A DNA stretch of 64,000 bases from Galerina marginata (lineage: Eukaryota > Basidiomycota > Agaricomycetes > Agaricales > Galerinaceae). The stretch lies in contig JAECYW010000006.1 of the NCBI GenBank assembly GCA_023014335.1, positions 1,860,001 through 1,924,000 on the forward strand, given 5' to 3'. Below the pieces are notes generated by a model, which saw nothing but the letters and a program-made list of their open reading frames with translations, searched no databases and was not told where the DNA came from. A program made the translations under genes and the position numbers. Below, in pieces: positions 13,025 through 25,100 of the stretch. The stretch's first letter is position 1, and each line of letters starts with the position of its first letter.

Positions 13025-13673
13025 AAAACCAACCCCCGAGCGCGAGTGTTATGGCCGTATGCTCTACATACTACGATGTCCTATTAGTTTGGTCGTTAGG
13101 AAAAACTGTTTCTTGTATTCAAATCGGGTCAACATGATGAATTATTTTTGGCTTCTGCAGTCGTTTTGTACTCGAATATCGTTCTTGTCATCTTTTCTGG
13201 CAGAAAGCGGCCAAGTCTTCTTTATTCTAGCTCCAGAGACACTTAAAAACCCAATTAAAACCGAAGGTAACCTAGAGCAAGGGACCTAGAGCAATGGCGC
13301 AGTGAACGCCACACCTTCGCGGCATTTCAATTACGTAAGCACCTCTCATCCTCGCTTGGTCTTCACTGGTCTTCAGCAATTCCTGTCAACTCTCAACAGC
13401 CTTCTCAATCTTCTGCAGGCCCTCCAATTGTGAATATCTGTTCCTCAAGTCTCACACGGAGATGGCGAACAATGCGACTCACCTTCAGCAACCTCGTGGT
13501 GGCATCTGTGGGCCATCGCCATTTTTGGCAATTTGTCTTGTTCTCGTCAAAGCGCGAACTACCACACGGGGTAGCGATAGCCACTGAACAAAGCGCGTAG
13601 ATCTGATAAATAAACCGATGCCACCCGCCCAGACGCCAGTTTTTCCCCTCTTGAAGACCCCACCTCTGTCCCA
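13025..13673. other. Spacer downstream of hydrophobin 4
   Basis: About 650 bp. Only shadow frames are seen; no gene or repeat is supported. Confidence 0.4.
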
Positions 13674-15516
13674 ATGCGAACAGTTATCTCCATGTCTAGC
13701 AAGAACTCAGAAGAGTTGGTCCAGACGCAGGGCCCGGTGATTCATCAGACACCTGGTATATCGCTGGATAAAAAACGTGGAGTCTTGGAAGACCTTCTTT
13801 ATGCGTGGCAAATCGTAACAGTGAACGAGGACATCTTTGAAGCCGTCCTGGCTCGACTCGGTGGTCAGGGCGGCCACATTCTCCCAGAAGTCGTTAAATT
13901 GCGGTAAGTCCTCCAACCCTGTTTTAGGACGAGATCTGAATATTGAATACGAACCTGTATATATTAGCGATGCATACAGGACCAAGCTCCTTCGCAAGTT
14001 TTCAGCCTCCTCTGCGCCTTCCACCTCTCCTTCATCCTCAAACACCCCGCAACTCAACGCCACACCTAAATTTACGCCGTTCTTTGGCAGAGCGGGATTG
14101 CCTCACACGCCTCCGAGTCCTTCTGTCCCGCCTCCGGCCATTCGACGACATCCAATAGTCAAGCGACTGCCTACTTTGAAAGACTCTTGGAATGAACAGA
14201 TGTTTCGACGACACGCGTTCGACGACCACGCTCGCGTTTTCTCTGAACGCTGGGGTGGCCGGCCCATGTTGCTCGCCGATGAGGGGACTACACCCAGTGG
14301 TCTGACTTTCATAATACTTTTGACTGATGCTCCGCCCGCCGGAGGAAGCGTCAATCCCCACCGCGATCATGGAATGGACCAACGTATTGCCGGTTCTTCT
14401 CGGGCCTCTGCGGCGGCGGCAGCTCCTTCTCATATTCTCCCAACGGGTAACCCACGTAGCTCCAACATATCGGTGGAAGCCAGAGCTAGACAACGTGCCC
14501 TGGATCTTGAAATGGTGCAACCAGCCTACCCTACAACAACAATGGCCCCTTCCTCCCACACGCCATCCCAAAGCACTGCGAGCTCTAACGCTATGAATTT
14601 CAGCACTAACGAGGCGCTGCCAACCCAGGCCAAGGGAAACAAGCGCCCTCGTGATTCAAGCGATGAGAACGAATCCCCTCGTCCTACAGTGAGGAGGCGC
14701 AGCGCACGCTCCTCGACTAGTACCAATACCAGTGGCAGCATCTCCACCCAAGGCTCCCCAATCGCTGGCCCGTCTGGCTCACCCAGAGGCGACGCGAACT
14801 CTAATGGCGACGAAGCGCAATCGGGAAAGAGCCGGGGAAAGAAACGGGCTCGCAAGCTGGACGACGAGGGCGAGTCTCCTCGTCCTTGTACGAGAAGTCG
14901 CACCGCATTGGCAGCCTCGCCCGCCGCCACCGCTTCTCCCAGCCGTCCTCAGACAAATCAAGGTGTCTCTGCAGGACAGACCAGAAACTCTGCTCATGCA
15001 TCGCCCTCTTCTGCCATCAACCCAGCTCAGCAGGCGCAGAGCACTTCTGCGACGATTCCTTCGACCTCTGACAGTGCCAACCTGAGCGGAACCTCGACGA
15101 TGTCTGCCAAAGCCAAAAGCAAGCAACCAGCCCGTGTTGAAGACGATCTCGCAACCCTATTGGCCGGCTCTGTTGCTCGTTTTCAGCCTTTGAAGCCCCC
15201 GAGGAAAGACTTGCCTCCTCGGCCTCGTCCTGCTGTACCTATTCGACCCCCTCGTCCGGTGGACATACTCAGGCGCAGAGGCGCCGTCCCGCCTGAGGAT
15301 CCTACCTACAATATCCCTCCTTCTCCTTTGAGGAATGATTATGCCCGAGTGGAGGAAGAAGAAATGCTCGAGGAGACGTTGGTTGAGCGGATGCTTGAGG
15401 AGGAGCTTGAGGAGGAGCTGAGTGATGAAAAGGTCGAGGGGAGGACGCATAGCTTCGTGTCGACGGTTTTCCAGTTGTTCGGCTCCTCGTCGGCGTCGAA
15501 GCGCACTGGGTACTGA
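13674..15516 (+). CDS. Disordered Ser/Pro-rich protein of unknown function
   Basis: Two exons (13674-13904 and 13968-15516) join in phase across a 63-nt intron with a TATATTAG acceptor; a 24-nt alternative would be too short. The alternative start MSSKNSEE at 13692 is equally plausible. Residues 1-90 look folded and helical (EDLLYAWQIVTVNEDIFEAV). The rest is low complexity: Ser/Pro/Thr-rich, with two similar basic patches (KRPRDSSDENESPRP, and KKRARKLDDEGESPRP about 70 residues later) that look like nuclear localisation signals. A strongly acidic segment (VEEEEMLEETLVERMLEEEL) lies near the C-terminus. A nuclear protein is inferred from composition only. No domain was recognised. Confidence 0.6.
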
Positions 15517-15714
15517 TCGTTAGTACCGTGTTTTCTTGCTTCTCTATCACATTAGCTAACCAACTTATAGAAGACGACGCCCGGTATAGAGCATGTTCCT
15601 TCAATCCTTCATGATCACGAGATGACTGGTTGGTCTTGTTACATCCTTATTGCCTTTCTCCTGCTGATAAAATATTCAAAGTTGTACGCCTTTCCCATCA
15701 TCGCATTGTCCTTT
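15517..15714. other. 3' flank of the disordered-protein gene
   Basis: About 200 bp of likely 3' UTR. The sequence GGGTAC already appears at the stop codon and ACGCCCGG near 15572, which are core words of the repeats that follow. Confidence 0.35.
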
Positions 15715-16440
15715 TCCGCCCCACCTTCCTGGTTCCTTTTTTCCCTGGTTACACCTCAGCCGTTTGGGTACAGATTGTGAATTCATTCGCTCTTCCAAGC
15801 TTTTGATCAGTTCTGACAAATTATACAGAGCATAACGCCCAACAACAACGACGGCTTCCTTCTTTCGACTTGGCAACTCCAACCTGCTGGGTACAGATGA
15901 TTTGTACGTCTTAAATATGCTTGGTCTTGCCGCCTAGTGCTGATGCCGTCCCTCATAACAGATACACGCCCATGAGAGCAGCTCAACTCCCTACACGAGG
16001 GACGATTGCTACCTACCGACGACCCGTTCCTAGTTCTGCTGGGTACAGATGATATTACACGCCCGCGAACAATGCGATAGCAGATCTGCTTTTCGTTGTT
16101 TAAGTTAGAATCAGAACGGAGAGGGCCGCGATTGACCTGGGTACAGGTGGTGAGCTGAACTCATATGATTGTCAAGCTCTGAAATTGATTTGTTTTCTTT
16201 GTGAAGAACCACCTACTGACGACCCCTTCCTGGTTCTGCTGGGTACAGATGATATTACACGCCCGTGAACAATGCGATAGCAGGCCTGCTTTTCGTTGTT
16301 CAAGCTAGGACAGGAATGGAGATGGCGGCCATTGACCTGGGTACAGATAGTGAGCTGAGCTTTTATGATCGTCAAGCAATGGATCTAATTTTTTGATGAA
16401 GAATATTACGCCCGGATGGACCAGAATTGCAGCGGCGGAT
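15715..16440 (+). repeat. Degenerate tandem repeats with TGGGTACAGAT core
   Basis: The clearest part is a 200-bp unit repeated twice (about 16010-16209 and 16210-16409): GACCCGTTCC at 16021 recurs as GACCCCTTCC at 16221, and both are followed by CTGCTGGGTACAGATGAT. More diverged copies of the core occur around 15765 and 15890, and a shorter half-unit core (CCTGGGTACAG) near 16138 and 16337. Words of the type ACGCCCG recur between cores. No coding frame spans the units. Confidence 0.75.
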
Positions 16441-17672
16441 GGTCTGCGCTTTTTTCCCCCAACGTCTCGTTGATCTCGACAGTCAGTTTTACTTTGGTAT
16501 TCACAGCTGTATCATGGGTTGTTAACTTTCTCGCTTAAATCTAGGATCGACGCCGAGGACGCAACTATCAACAACAACAGCAACAGCTCTCCGTAGGGTG
16601 TCGCAATCCTCCACCACACTCGAATATTCCGACTACCACGCATCCATCTATCCATCCATCCACGTCAACACCACACGCAACAAATTGAGGGGATGCGATC
16701 TTGCTTTCCCTTCCAGATGCTGCCGTCACTCTGACCGACATCAACACCGATAATTCGATTATGTACCCCAACTCCGGTACCTTATTCGATCGAACTCGAA
16801 TCTTATTATATTCACCAAGCGCTTTGGTCACTCGAGACCTTGAACTTGGATAATGGATCCGGACATAAACTCACCCGACTGGATGGACTCTTATTTTATT
16901 GCCAAGATGCTTTTACCGCGCAAACCTTCGACATGGTTTGCGTCTCTGCTGGACTTGCAATTTCCATGATGTTCTTGGTGAAGGCTGGCCACCTTCTCCT
17001 TGTGATCATGAATTTGCTTGCTTGCGCGAAGCTGCTTTCTGTCCGGTTTCTCTTTCCTCTTTGCTCTGTCTTCATCTCTCGTCTTTTTTACATATCTCAA
17101 ACGCATCGCTCATACCTACCTACATCGCTTTAATGACTGCTCTCAGTATATAATTTGCATCGGAATTTGTAATGAATAACCCCTTTTTGGATACAAGGTG
17201 ATGTTTATCCTTGCCTTACCTTCACGAGCGGTTTGCAACCGCGAGAGTGGAATAATGGTTGCGGACAACCCTCTTGCCATGAAAACTCTACATCGAAAGG
17301 GTCTTCCAGTAGCCGATCTATGACTGGACACTCTCGAGAAGAGTCCTCCAATCTAACGGCTCTGTCACTTCAGTTTATCTCAATTGAATGTTGTGTAGCT
17401 TGGGTGCGTTACAGACCCTCTGATGAACTCGGTCGCGTCTGTCCGATGAGAGGGAAGTGTCGTCGAAGCCGGAAGAATTCGACCAGAAATCCGTCGAAGA
17501 TTACTATTTGAGTATAATCTTATTTTTATGGTTGGACGATCTTCAGAAGCTACTACGACTTCAATTTGTTAATTATAGTACGCCTTCGGACCTAGCGCGA
17601 GGACCCAGTACGCGGGAGGTGAGGTATGATAAAAAGTGCAATGACGACTTGCACTTATGGTCAGGGCTGTAA

Positions 17673-17701
17673 ACGATGTCGTCATTCCTTGACGTCATCG
17701 T
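17673..17701. promoter_or_regulatory. Imperfect palindrome containing TGACGTCA
   Basis: ACGATGTCGTCA and TGACGTCATCGT form 12-bp arms (11 of 12 paired) around TTCCT. The right arm contains TGACGTCA, the full consensus site of CREB/ATF-type bZIP factors. A second perfect hairpin, AAGTGCAA...TTGCACTT (17634-17656), lies just upstream. No gene start is obvious nearby, so a regulatory role is only possible. Confidence 0.3.
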
Positions 17702-18187
17702 GTCTATTCAGGGGTTTACTCAGAGCTCTATAAGAACGAGGATGGGGAGTGTGTGGTGCGTTAGATCTTTACCTTAGATATCATGGGGTACGTAAAATCC
17801 TGAATAATTAATCAAGATATAGGACTGATTTTTTGTGGCTAGTTGCATTTTCTCCTGTATTGGATGTAAGAATTCGACGACTTGGCACCAGACGCTCCTG
17901 TTAATCTAATGCTCATTATCAGCGGTATTCGCATGTATCGGAGACTCAATAATGGCATTGGTCTCGATGATCGCTGGATGCCTGGAGTGTATCATTGGCT
18001 GTAAGCCCAAAGCCACCTCTATAAATTGTGGACCCTCGACTCATGCGCGGATCGCTTGTTACAGCAATTGCCGGATTTATAGCAACAGTAGTGGATTGCC
18101 TCACCTGCGGATGTTGTAGGTGAGTCGATGGCAATAAGACGAGTAATGCAATGGGGAAACTCACAGTTATTTGCAGGCGATAAACGG

Positions 18188-18219
18188 GGCTCCAGGACAA
18201 AGTTTGTCGTCCTGGAGCC
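18188..18219. repeat. Perfect 11-bp hairpin
   Basis: GGCTCCAGGAC (18188-18198) and GTCCTGGAGCC (18209-18219) form a perfect stem with a 10-nt loop. It is not preceded or followed by a recognisable gene, so its role is unknown. Confidence 0.5.
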
Positions 18220-19166
18220 GTAAATAGTTTGAGAGTTTCGATCTCATTGGACAGTCGTATGAATATCTATGTATTATACCCAGATACCACTTACTGACGG
18301 ATGACTATCATGACTGTTACGATCTTTAATTAATTCGCTCGAGCTTCGAGATTGTTAAGTACTCACAGGAGGAGGATTTCTACTTCTAGAATATGCTTTC
18401 GTCGTAAGTGATGTTTAACTTTGTTCCTTTATACCGCTCTTGGCTGGCCGTTGGCATATAGAGACGTGGCCCAACTGGGGGTTCGTTGCAGAGATTGAAC
18501 TTAGCCCCATGACCAAACTTTTGTCCTAGCCCGGAGACAACAATTCGAGGGTTCCTTTCTTCATCGATATTCCTTGATTGATCATTAACGAGAGAAAGTT
18601 CCCGTCAGAACAATTGGTTCTCTCCGTGACGAGTGGAACAAGATGGATTTCAAACGTGTCCCTGTGCACTGCGATGAACGTGTATAGAAACCCTGAGCAA
18701 TGAGGCAAAGCACTTCGAGCAGGCCAAGGTACCAACTTCGACTGCCATATTTCTGCCATGACCTGATATGGATGTCGATTGTCATTGGATTATTGAGTTC
18801 TTTGAGGTGGTCTGAATTCTGGATGCCAAAGAGACCAGAGCGGAAGCCTTTATCATGCTAGCATTATGTTTTCTGTGTTTCGCAGACTCCAAGGTGGGAG
18901 GTTTTTTTGACAACCTTCTGGAAGAACATCATGGCGGTGGTAGGTGAAGGTCTTGAGCCGTGGATCATGCATCAGGAACGGAAGTGTCGATCAGTTGTGA
19001 TGATCGGACCACACAAGGCCAAACAAGAAATTCGCGAGATCTAATCTTGGTTTTTTTTCCACTCTTCTTCTCTTCCTCCCACTCGCAGATTTGAGTTCAC
19101 TCATCCGGGTGGAGAGGAAGACGTTTTTACGTATATTTTCCACGAAAAACATATCCACGAACTCTC

Positions 19167-22100
19167 ATGTCTGCCTTAAATTCCATTGCCCCCACAGGCG
19201 CATCTCCAGTTCGTCCTGGATTTACTCGCATCAACAGTACCTTCGCCGGCAACTTTCCCGCTTCGCCAGTCACTTCCGCCTCCCTGCGCGAAGACGGCAC
19301 GGAAATGGCGGATGCAGTCCTTGAACTCATGGATGGCACGGCATTTCGAGGCTTCAGTTTCGGTGCCGAAGGCAAGAGCGTCGCTGGAGAGTGTGTCTTC
19401 CAAACAGGCAAGTCGCCAATAAACAGGCTTTGCAATAAAATAACTGAAACTTAATAATGTTAGGTATGGTTGGATATACTGAATCCTTGACGGATCCGTC
19501 TTACGAGGGCCAGATCCTCGTCTTGACCTACCCACTCATTGGGAATTACGGCGTCCCAGAACGACCTACAAAAGCAGACCTGGATTCAATTCCTCTCGAA
19601 TTCGAGTCGTCTCGTATCCATATTTCTGCACTTATTATTGGCTACTACTCGGAGGATTTCAGCCACTTCCTTGCAAAATCTTCTCTCGGCACCTGGCTGA
19701 AGGAGAACGGCGTTCCTGCTTTATTTGGCGTCGACACTCGCGCCCTCACTAAAAAGATCAGAGAGAAGGGATCCATGTTGGGAAAAGTTCTGGCGCGTTC
19801 TAACAGCCCGCGAGTCGGCCGGCCTCGCAACTTCGGGTTCTCTCAACACACTCAATCTCTTTCCTCGGTCCCCTCCACTCCCTATCCTTGGCGCGAAGAG
19901 TTTATTGACATTGCTTTCTTCGACCCCAACCAAAAGAATCTGGTGGCTGAAGTTTCTATCTCCACACCAGTTATTCATAAGCCGACCGGCAAGCCACTTC
20001 TGCATCCCTCAGGCCGTCCTTTACGCGTCGTTGCCCTTGATGTCGGGATGAAGTACAATCAGGTTCGATGCTTTGTGGCGAGGGGTATCGAGCTCAAGGT
20101 TGTACCCTGGGATTACGACTTTTTGGCCGACCCAGAACCCTATGATGGGTTGTTTGTTTCTAACGGTCCTGGCGATCCTGCCGTTCTCAAAACCACTATT
20201 TCAAGACTAGCGAAGGCAATGGAGGAAAGCGACCGTCCCATCTTCGGCATTTGCCTTGGCCATCAGCTTTTAGCCCTGGCTGCTGGCGGTACCACCTCCA
20301 AGATGAAATACGGTAACCGTGGCCACAACATTCCTTGCACGGACGCGTTATCAGGACGGTGCTACATTACCAGTCAAAATCACGGTTATCAAGTGGACAC
20401 AGATTCTCTTCCTGCTGGTTGGAAAGAACTTTTCAAGAATGCAAACGATGGCAGTAACGAGGGTATTTATTGCGAAGACAAGCCATTCTTTTCTGTGCAA
20501 TTCCACCCAGAGTCCACCGCCGGTCCTCGCGACACGGAATTTCTTTTTGACGTCTTCATCCAGAGGGTCGAAGATTGTGCTGCTACAGGATCTATGTCTC
20601 CAATCACCATGCCCGGTGGAAAGAAGGAGGATAACGACAAACGTGTACCCCGCGCGAACGTCTCAAAAGTCGTTATCCTTGGCTCTGGTGGCCTGTCAAT
20701 TGGGCAGGCCGGCGAGTTCGACTATTCTGGTTCGCAGGCGATCAAGGCTCTGAAGGAAGAAGGAATATATACCATCATGATCAACCCCAATATCGCTACC
20801 ATTGCCACCTCCAAAGGTCTCGCTGACAAGGTGTATTTCCTCCCCGTCACAGCAGAGTTTGTGAGGAAGGTCATCAAGTACGAGAAACCCGACGGGATCT
20901 ACGTCACCTTCGGAGGGCAGACCGCTCTGAGCGTCGGGATAGCTTTGAAGGACGAATTTGAGGACCTCGGTGTGCAAGTCCTCGGAACGCCTATCCAGAC
21001 CATCATTACGACCGAGGATCGCCAACTCTTCGCCTCTGCAATGGCAGAGATCGGCGAAAAGTGCGCTGAGAGCCAGACAGCGACCAATCCAGACGTTGCG
21101 GTTGCTGCTGCGGTCGCAATTGGATTTCCGGTTATCGTACGTGCGGCGTATGCTCTCGGAGGTCTGGGCTCTGGTTTTGCTCAGAACGAGGCACAACTGA
21201 GGGCCTTGTGCGCCAAAGCGTTTGCGACTAGCCCTCAGGTTCTTGTGGAGAAGAGCATGAAAGGCTGGAAGGAGATCGAGTACGAGGTTGTGCGCGACTG
21301 CAGGGATAATTGCATCACTGTTTGTAACATGGAGGTTCGTTTTTATTTTATCATCGTGTGACCGTTGGGCTAACGTAGGTGCCTCTGATTTGTCTAGAAC
21401 TTTGACCCTCTCGGGATTCACACTGGTGATTCGATCGTTGTCGCGCCTTCGCAAACGCTGTCGGATTCCGACTACAACATGTTGCGAACCACCGCCATCA
21501 ACGTCATTCGTCATCTTGGCGTCGTTGGAGAGTGTAATATTCAGTATGCCCTCAACCCAACTTCGCAGGAATATTGTATCATTGAGGTACGTTTACCCCT
21601 TTTTTTATAATTATTTTTTGTCTCCAATTGACAAACACCACCTACTTTAGGTCAACGCTCGCTTATCCCGTTCGTCCGCCCTGGCTTCCAAGGCTACCGG
21701 ATACCCTCTCGCCTTTATCGCTGCCAAACTCGGTCTCGGAATTCCCTTGAATGAAATCAAGAACTCGGTCACGAAAGTTACCAGTGCTTGCTTCGAGCCC
21801 AGTTTGGATTACGTCGTTGTGAAAATTCCTCGCTGGGATCTTAAGAAATTTAGCCGGGTCAGTAGGTTGTTGAGCAGCAGCATGAAGAGTGTGGGAGAGG
21901 TTATGAGCATTGGGCGAACATTTGAGGAGACTATTCAGAAGGCTATTAGGGCTATTGATGACCAGTTTTCAGGCTTTGCGAAGGTGCGTGTTTTTATTTA
22001 ATTTAGTTTGATGTTGATTTTTGGCTGATTTTTATATGAACTGGGTAGAACGACTTCGTGGAGGACATAGACGAAGAGCTCGTCAACCCGACGGACAAAC

Positions 22101-25100
22101 GCATCTTTGCCATCTCTTCAGCTTTCCACCGTGGGTATAGCGTCGATAAAATCTGGCAAATGACCAATATCGACAAGTGGTTCTTGACTAAGCTTCAAAA
22201 CATTTTCAATATGGAGAAACGATTGTCGTACGTTTTCCGGTGTCTATTGAACAGTGCTTCATATTCAATTATCTCGAAGGACCTGCAATGTCTCTAACAT
22301 GCCTAATGACCTCCTACGCCATGCCAAGCAATATGGTTTCTCAGACCGAGAAATAGCGAATTGTATTGGATCAACCGAACTTGCTGTTCGCCGGCTTCGT
22401 CAAGAGTTGGGCATCTCTCCTTTCGTCAAGCAGATCGACACTGTAGCCGCTGAGTTCCCGGCGTTTACCAACTATCTATACATGACCTACAATGCTATTG
22501 AGCACGACATCAATTTCACGGATCGCGGTGTGATCGTCCTTGGTTCTGGCGTATACCGCATTGGTTCCTCCGTCGAATTCGATTGGTGCGCCGTTCGTGC
22601 CATTAGGACCCTCCGAGATCAGGGATTGCCTACGGTCATGGTCAACTACAATCCGGAGACTGTCAGTACGGATTACGACGAGGCTGACCGGCTGTACTTC
22701 GAGAACATTAGTTTGGAGACGATCCTTGATATTTACGACGTCGAGAGCTCGCGTGGCGTGATCCTCTCCATGGGAGGACAGACACCTAACAATATTGCCT
22801 TACCTCTCTATCGACAAAATGTCAAAATCTATGGTACCTCTCCGGAGATGATCGACATGGCCGAGAACCGATACAAATTTTCTCGCCTCCTCGATGAGAT
22901 CGATGTTGATCAACCAATGTGGAAAGAGTTGACCAGCTTTGATGCCGCTTCCGAGTTCTGCGACAAAGTTGGATATCCTGTGCTCGTCAGGCCGTCCTAT
23001 GTCCTTTCAGGTGCCGCAATGAACGTTGTTTCCACTAGTGACGATCTCGCAAATTATCTGACACAAGCCGCTGAAGTTTCGAGAGACCACCCGGTTGTCA
23101 TCTCCAAGTATATTGAGCAGGCCAAGGAGATTGAGATGGATGCTGTGGCGAAGGATGGCAAGATGGTTATGCACTATATCTCCGAGCATGTGGAGAACGC
23201 CGGTGTGCATTCTGGCGACGCTACCCTCATACATCCTCCTCAAGATCTGGATCCTCAGACCGTTCGGCAAATCGAAGAGGCGACCGCCAAGATTGGTAAC
23301 GCTCTCAACGTCACTGGGCCCTTTAATATCCAGTTCATTGCTAAGAACAACGAAATCAAAGTCATCGAGTGCAATCTTCGCGCCGCTCGCTCCTTCCCAT
23401 TCGTCTCAAAGGTCACTGGCATCGATGCTATCGAGATGGCGACAAAAGTCATGCTCGATATCCCAGTCGAACCTTATCCTGATCTCGGTCTGCCCGCCGA
23501 CTATGTCGGTGTCAAGGTTCCTCAGTTCAGCTTTAGTCGCTTGTCTGGCGCCGACCCTGTCCTGGGTGTGGAGATGGCATCAACTGGTGAGGTGGCTTGC
23601 TTCGGTCATGACAAATATGAGGCCTACCTCAAGGCGTTGATTTCTACTGGGATCGTCCTTCCGAAGAAGAACATTCTCTTCTCCGTTGGAAGCTACCGAG
23701 AGAAATTGGAGATTCTTCCTTCGGTTCAGAAGCTCAGTGCTGCAGGGTATAACATCTTTGCGACGTCTGGCACGGCGGATTTCTTGACGGAGCATAATGT
23801 TCCCTGCAAGGTACATGGTTACCCATTCCGCTTCAAACCTTATCATTGACCTTATTCTAGTACCTTGAAACACTGGGCGAGGGCAGTCGACAAGAGCAAA
23901 AGTCGGAGTACTCGCTGACGCAGCATCTGGCGAACAACCTTATTGACATGTACATCAACCTCCCTTCCAAGAATCACTATCGACGTCCGGCGAGCTATAC
24001 TAGCAAAGGTTACCACACTCGCCGAATGGCAGTCGACTTCGCGGTTCCTCTCATCACAAACGTCAAGATTGCGAAGATGCTGGCTGAAGCCCTGGTTCGC
24101 AAGCATTCGCTCGATGTTTCTTCTCTCGACTCAAAGAGTTCGCATCGTACCCACATCTTCCCTGGGCTGATCAACATTGGCGCTTATGTGCCTGGCATCG
24201 CTGTCGCCGGCAGCGGCGATCTTGCAGCCGCCACCGAAGCATCTCTCAGTGCTGGCTTTACTGCCGCACTCGTCCTCCCCTTCGGCGCGAAGAACAACAT
24301 AGTCGATAGGCAAACACTTGAACAAGCACGGTCAAACATTGTTGGAGGCGCCCATTGCAACTACTCGTTCAGTATTACAGCCACGGCTTCCAACGTCGGG
24401 ATACTGGATGAAGAACTGATCGCAGAAGTCAAGTCGCTCTTTGTCTCATCCTCGACCTCATTATCGGTTGTCGCCGCCCACTTTTCGACATGGCCTGCAG
24501 ACAAAATCATCGTCACCGATGCGAAGGGCCCTGACCTTGCTTCTATCCTCCTTTTGGCCAGTCTTCATAGCCGAAGTGTTCATATCACCGACGTTCGAAC
24601 AACGGAGGATCTCCTCATCATCGCTCTGAGCAAGGCCAAGCAGTTAAAAGTTACCTGCGATGTATCGGTGTTTTCGCTGTTCTTTTCCGAGGAAGACTAT
24701 CCGGGCACAGGCATCCTCCCATCGGTCGCTGTTCAAAAAGCTTTGTGGCAGAAACTAGATGTTATCGACGCATTTTCAGTTGGAGCCCTGCCATATCAGC
24801 TCGCGACTGCATTAGGGCATTCTGCTTCGTCTTGGTCTGGTGTTGGCGAGACCTTGCCCCTTCTGTTAACAGCAGTCATGGACGGACGACTAACTCTGGA
24901 CGACATTCGTATCCGTTTACAGGAAAATCCTGCTCAAATTTTCGGAATTGCTGATCAATTCCAAACTAGTGTTGAGGTCGTTGCAGGTCGCAAATCTCGA
25001 TTCTTGTCCCATCCCAGCACTTGGTCGCCAGTCCAACAAATTTCTGGAGCCATCCATAGGGTCGTCGTTCATGGCCAAACCGCGTTTTTGGATGGTTCGT

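Larger units (their letters stand above)
16441..19166. other. Long spacer upstream of URA2
   Basis: About 2.7 kb with no recognisable gene. Short frames occur, for example one starting MDPDINSPDWMDSYF near 16853 and one ending SGIMVADNPLAMKTLHRKG near 17300, but none can be tied to a family or spliced convincingly. Three hairpins are visible (17634-17656, 17673-17701, 18188-18219). The pyrimidine-rich tract at 19047-19085 is probably the URA2 core promoter or 5' UTR. Confidence 0.45.

Noticed and set aside
13905..13928. 24-nt intron in the disordered-protein gene
   Set aside because: Too short for a fungal intron and leaves a stop in frame; the 63-nt alternative ending at 13967 keeps the frame.
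15765..16347. TGGGTACAG repeats as tRNA B-box-like elements or tRNA-derived SINEs
   Set aside because: The core lacks the GGTTCGANTCC consensus and no cloverleaf or A box could be found upstream.
20696..21514. 272-codon minus-strand frame inside URA2
   Set aside because: Fully antisense to the conserved CPSase domain; composition is that of a reverse-strand shadow.
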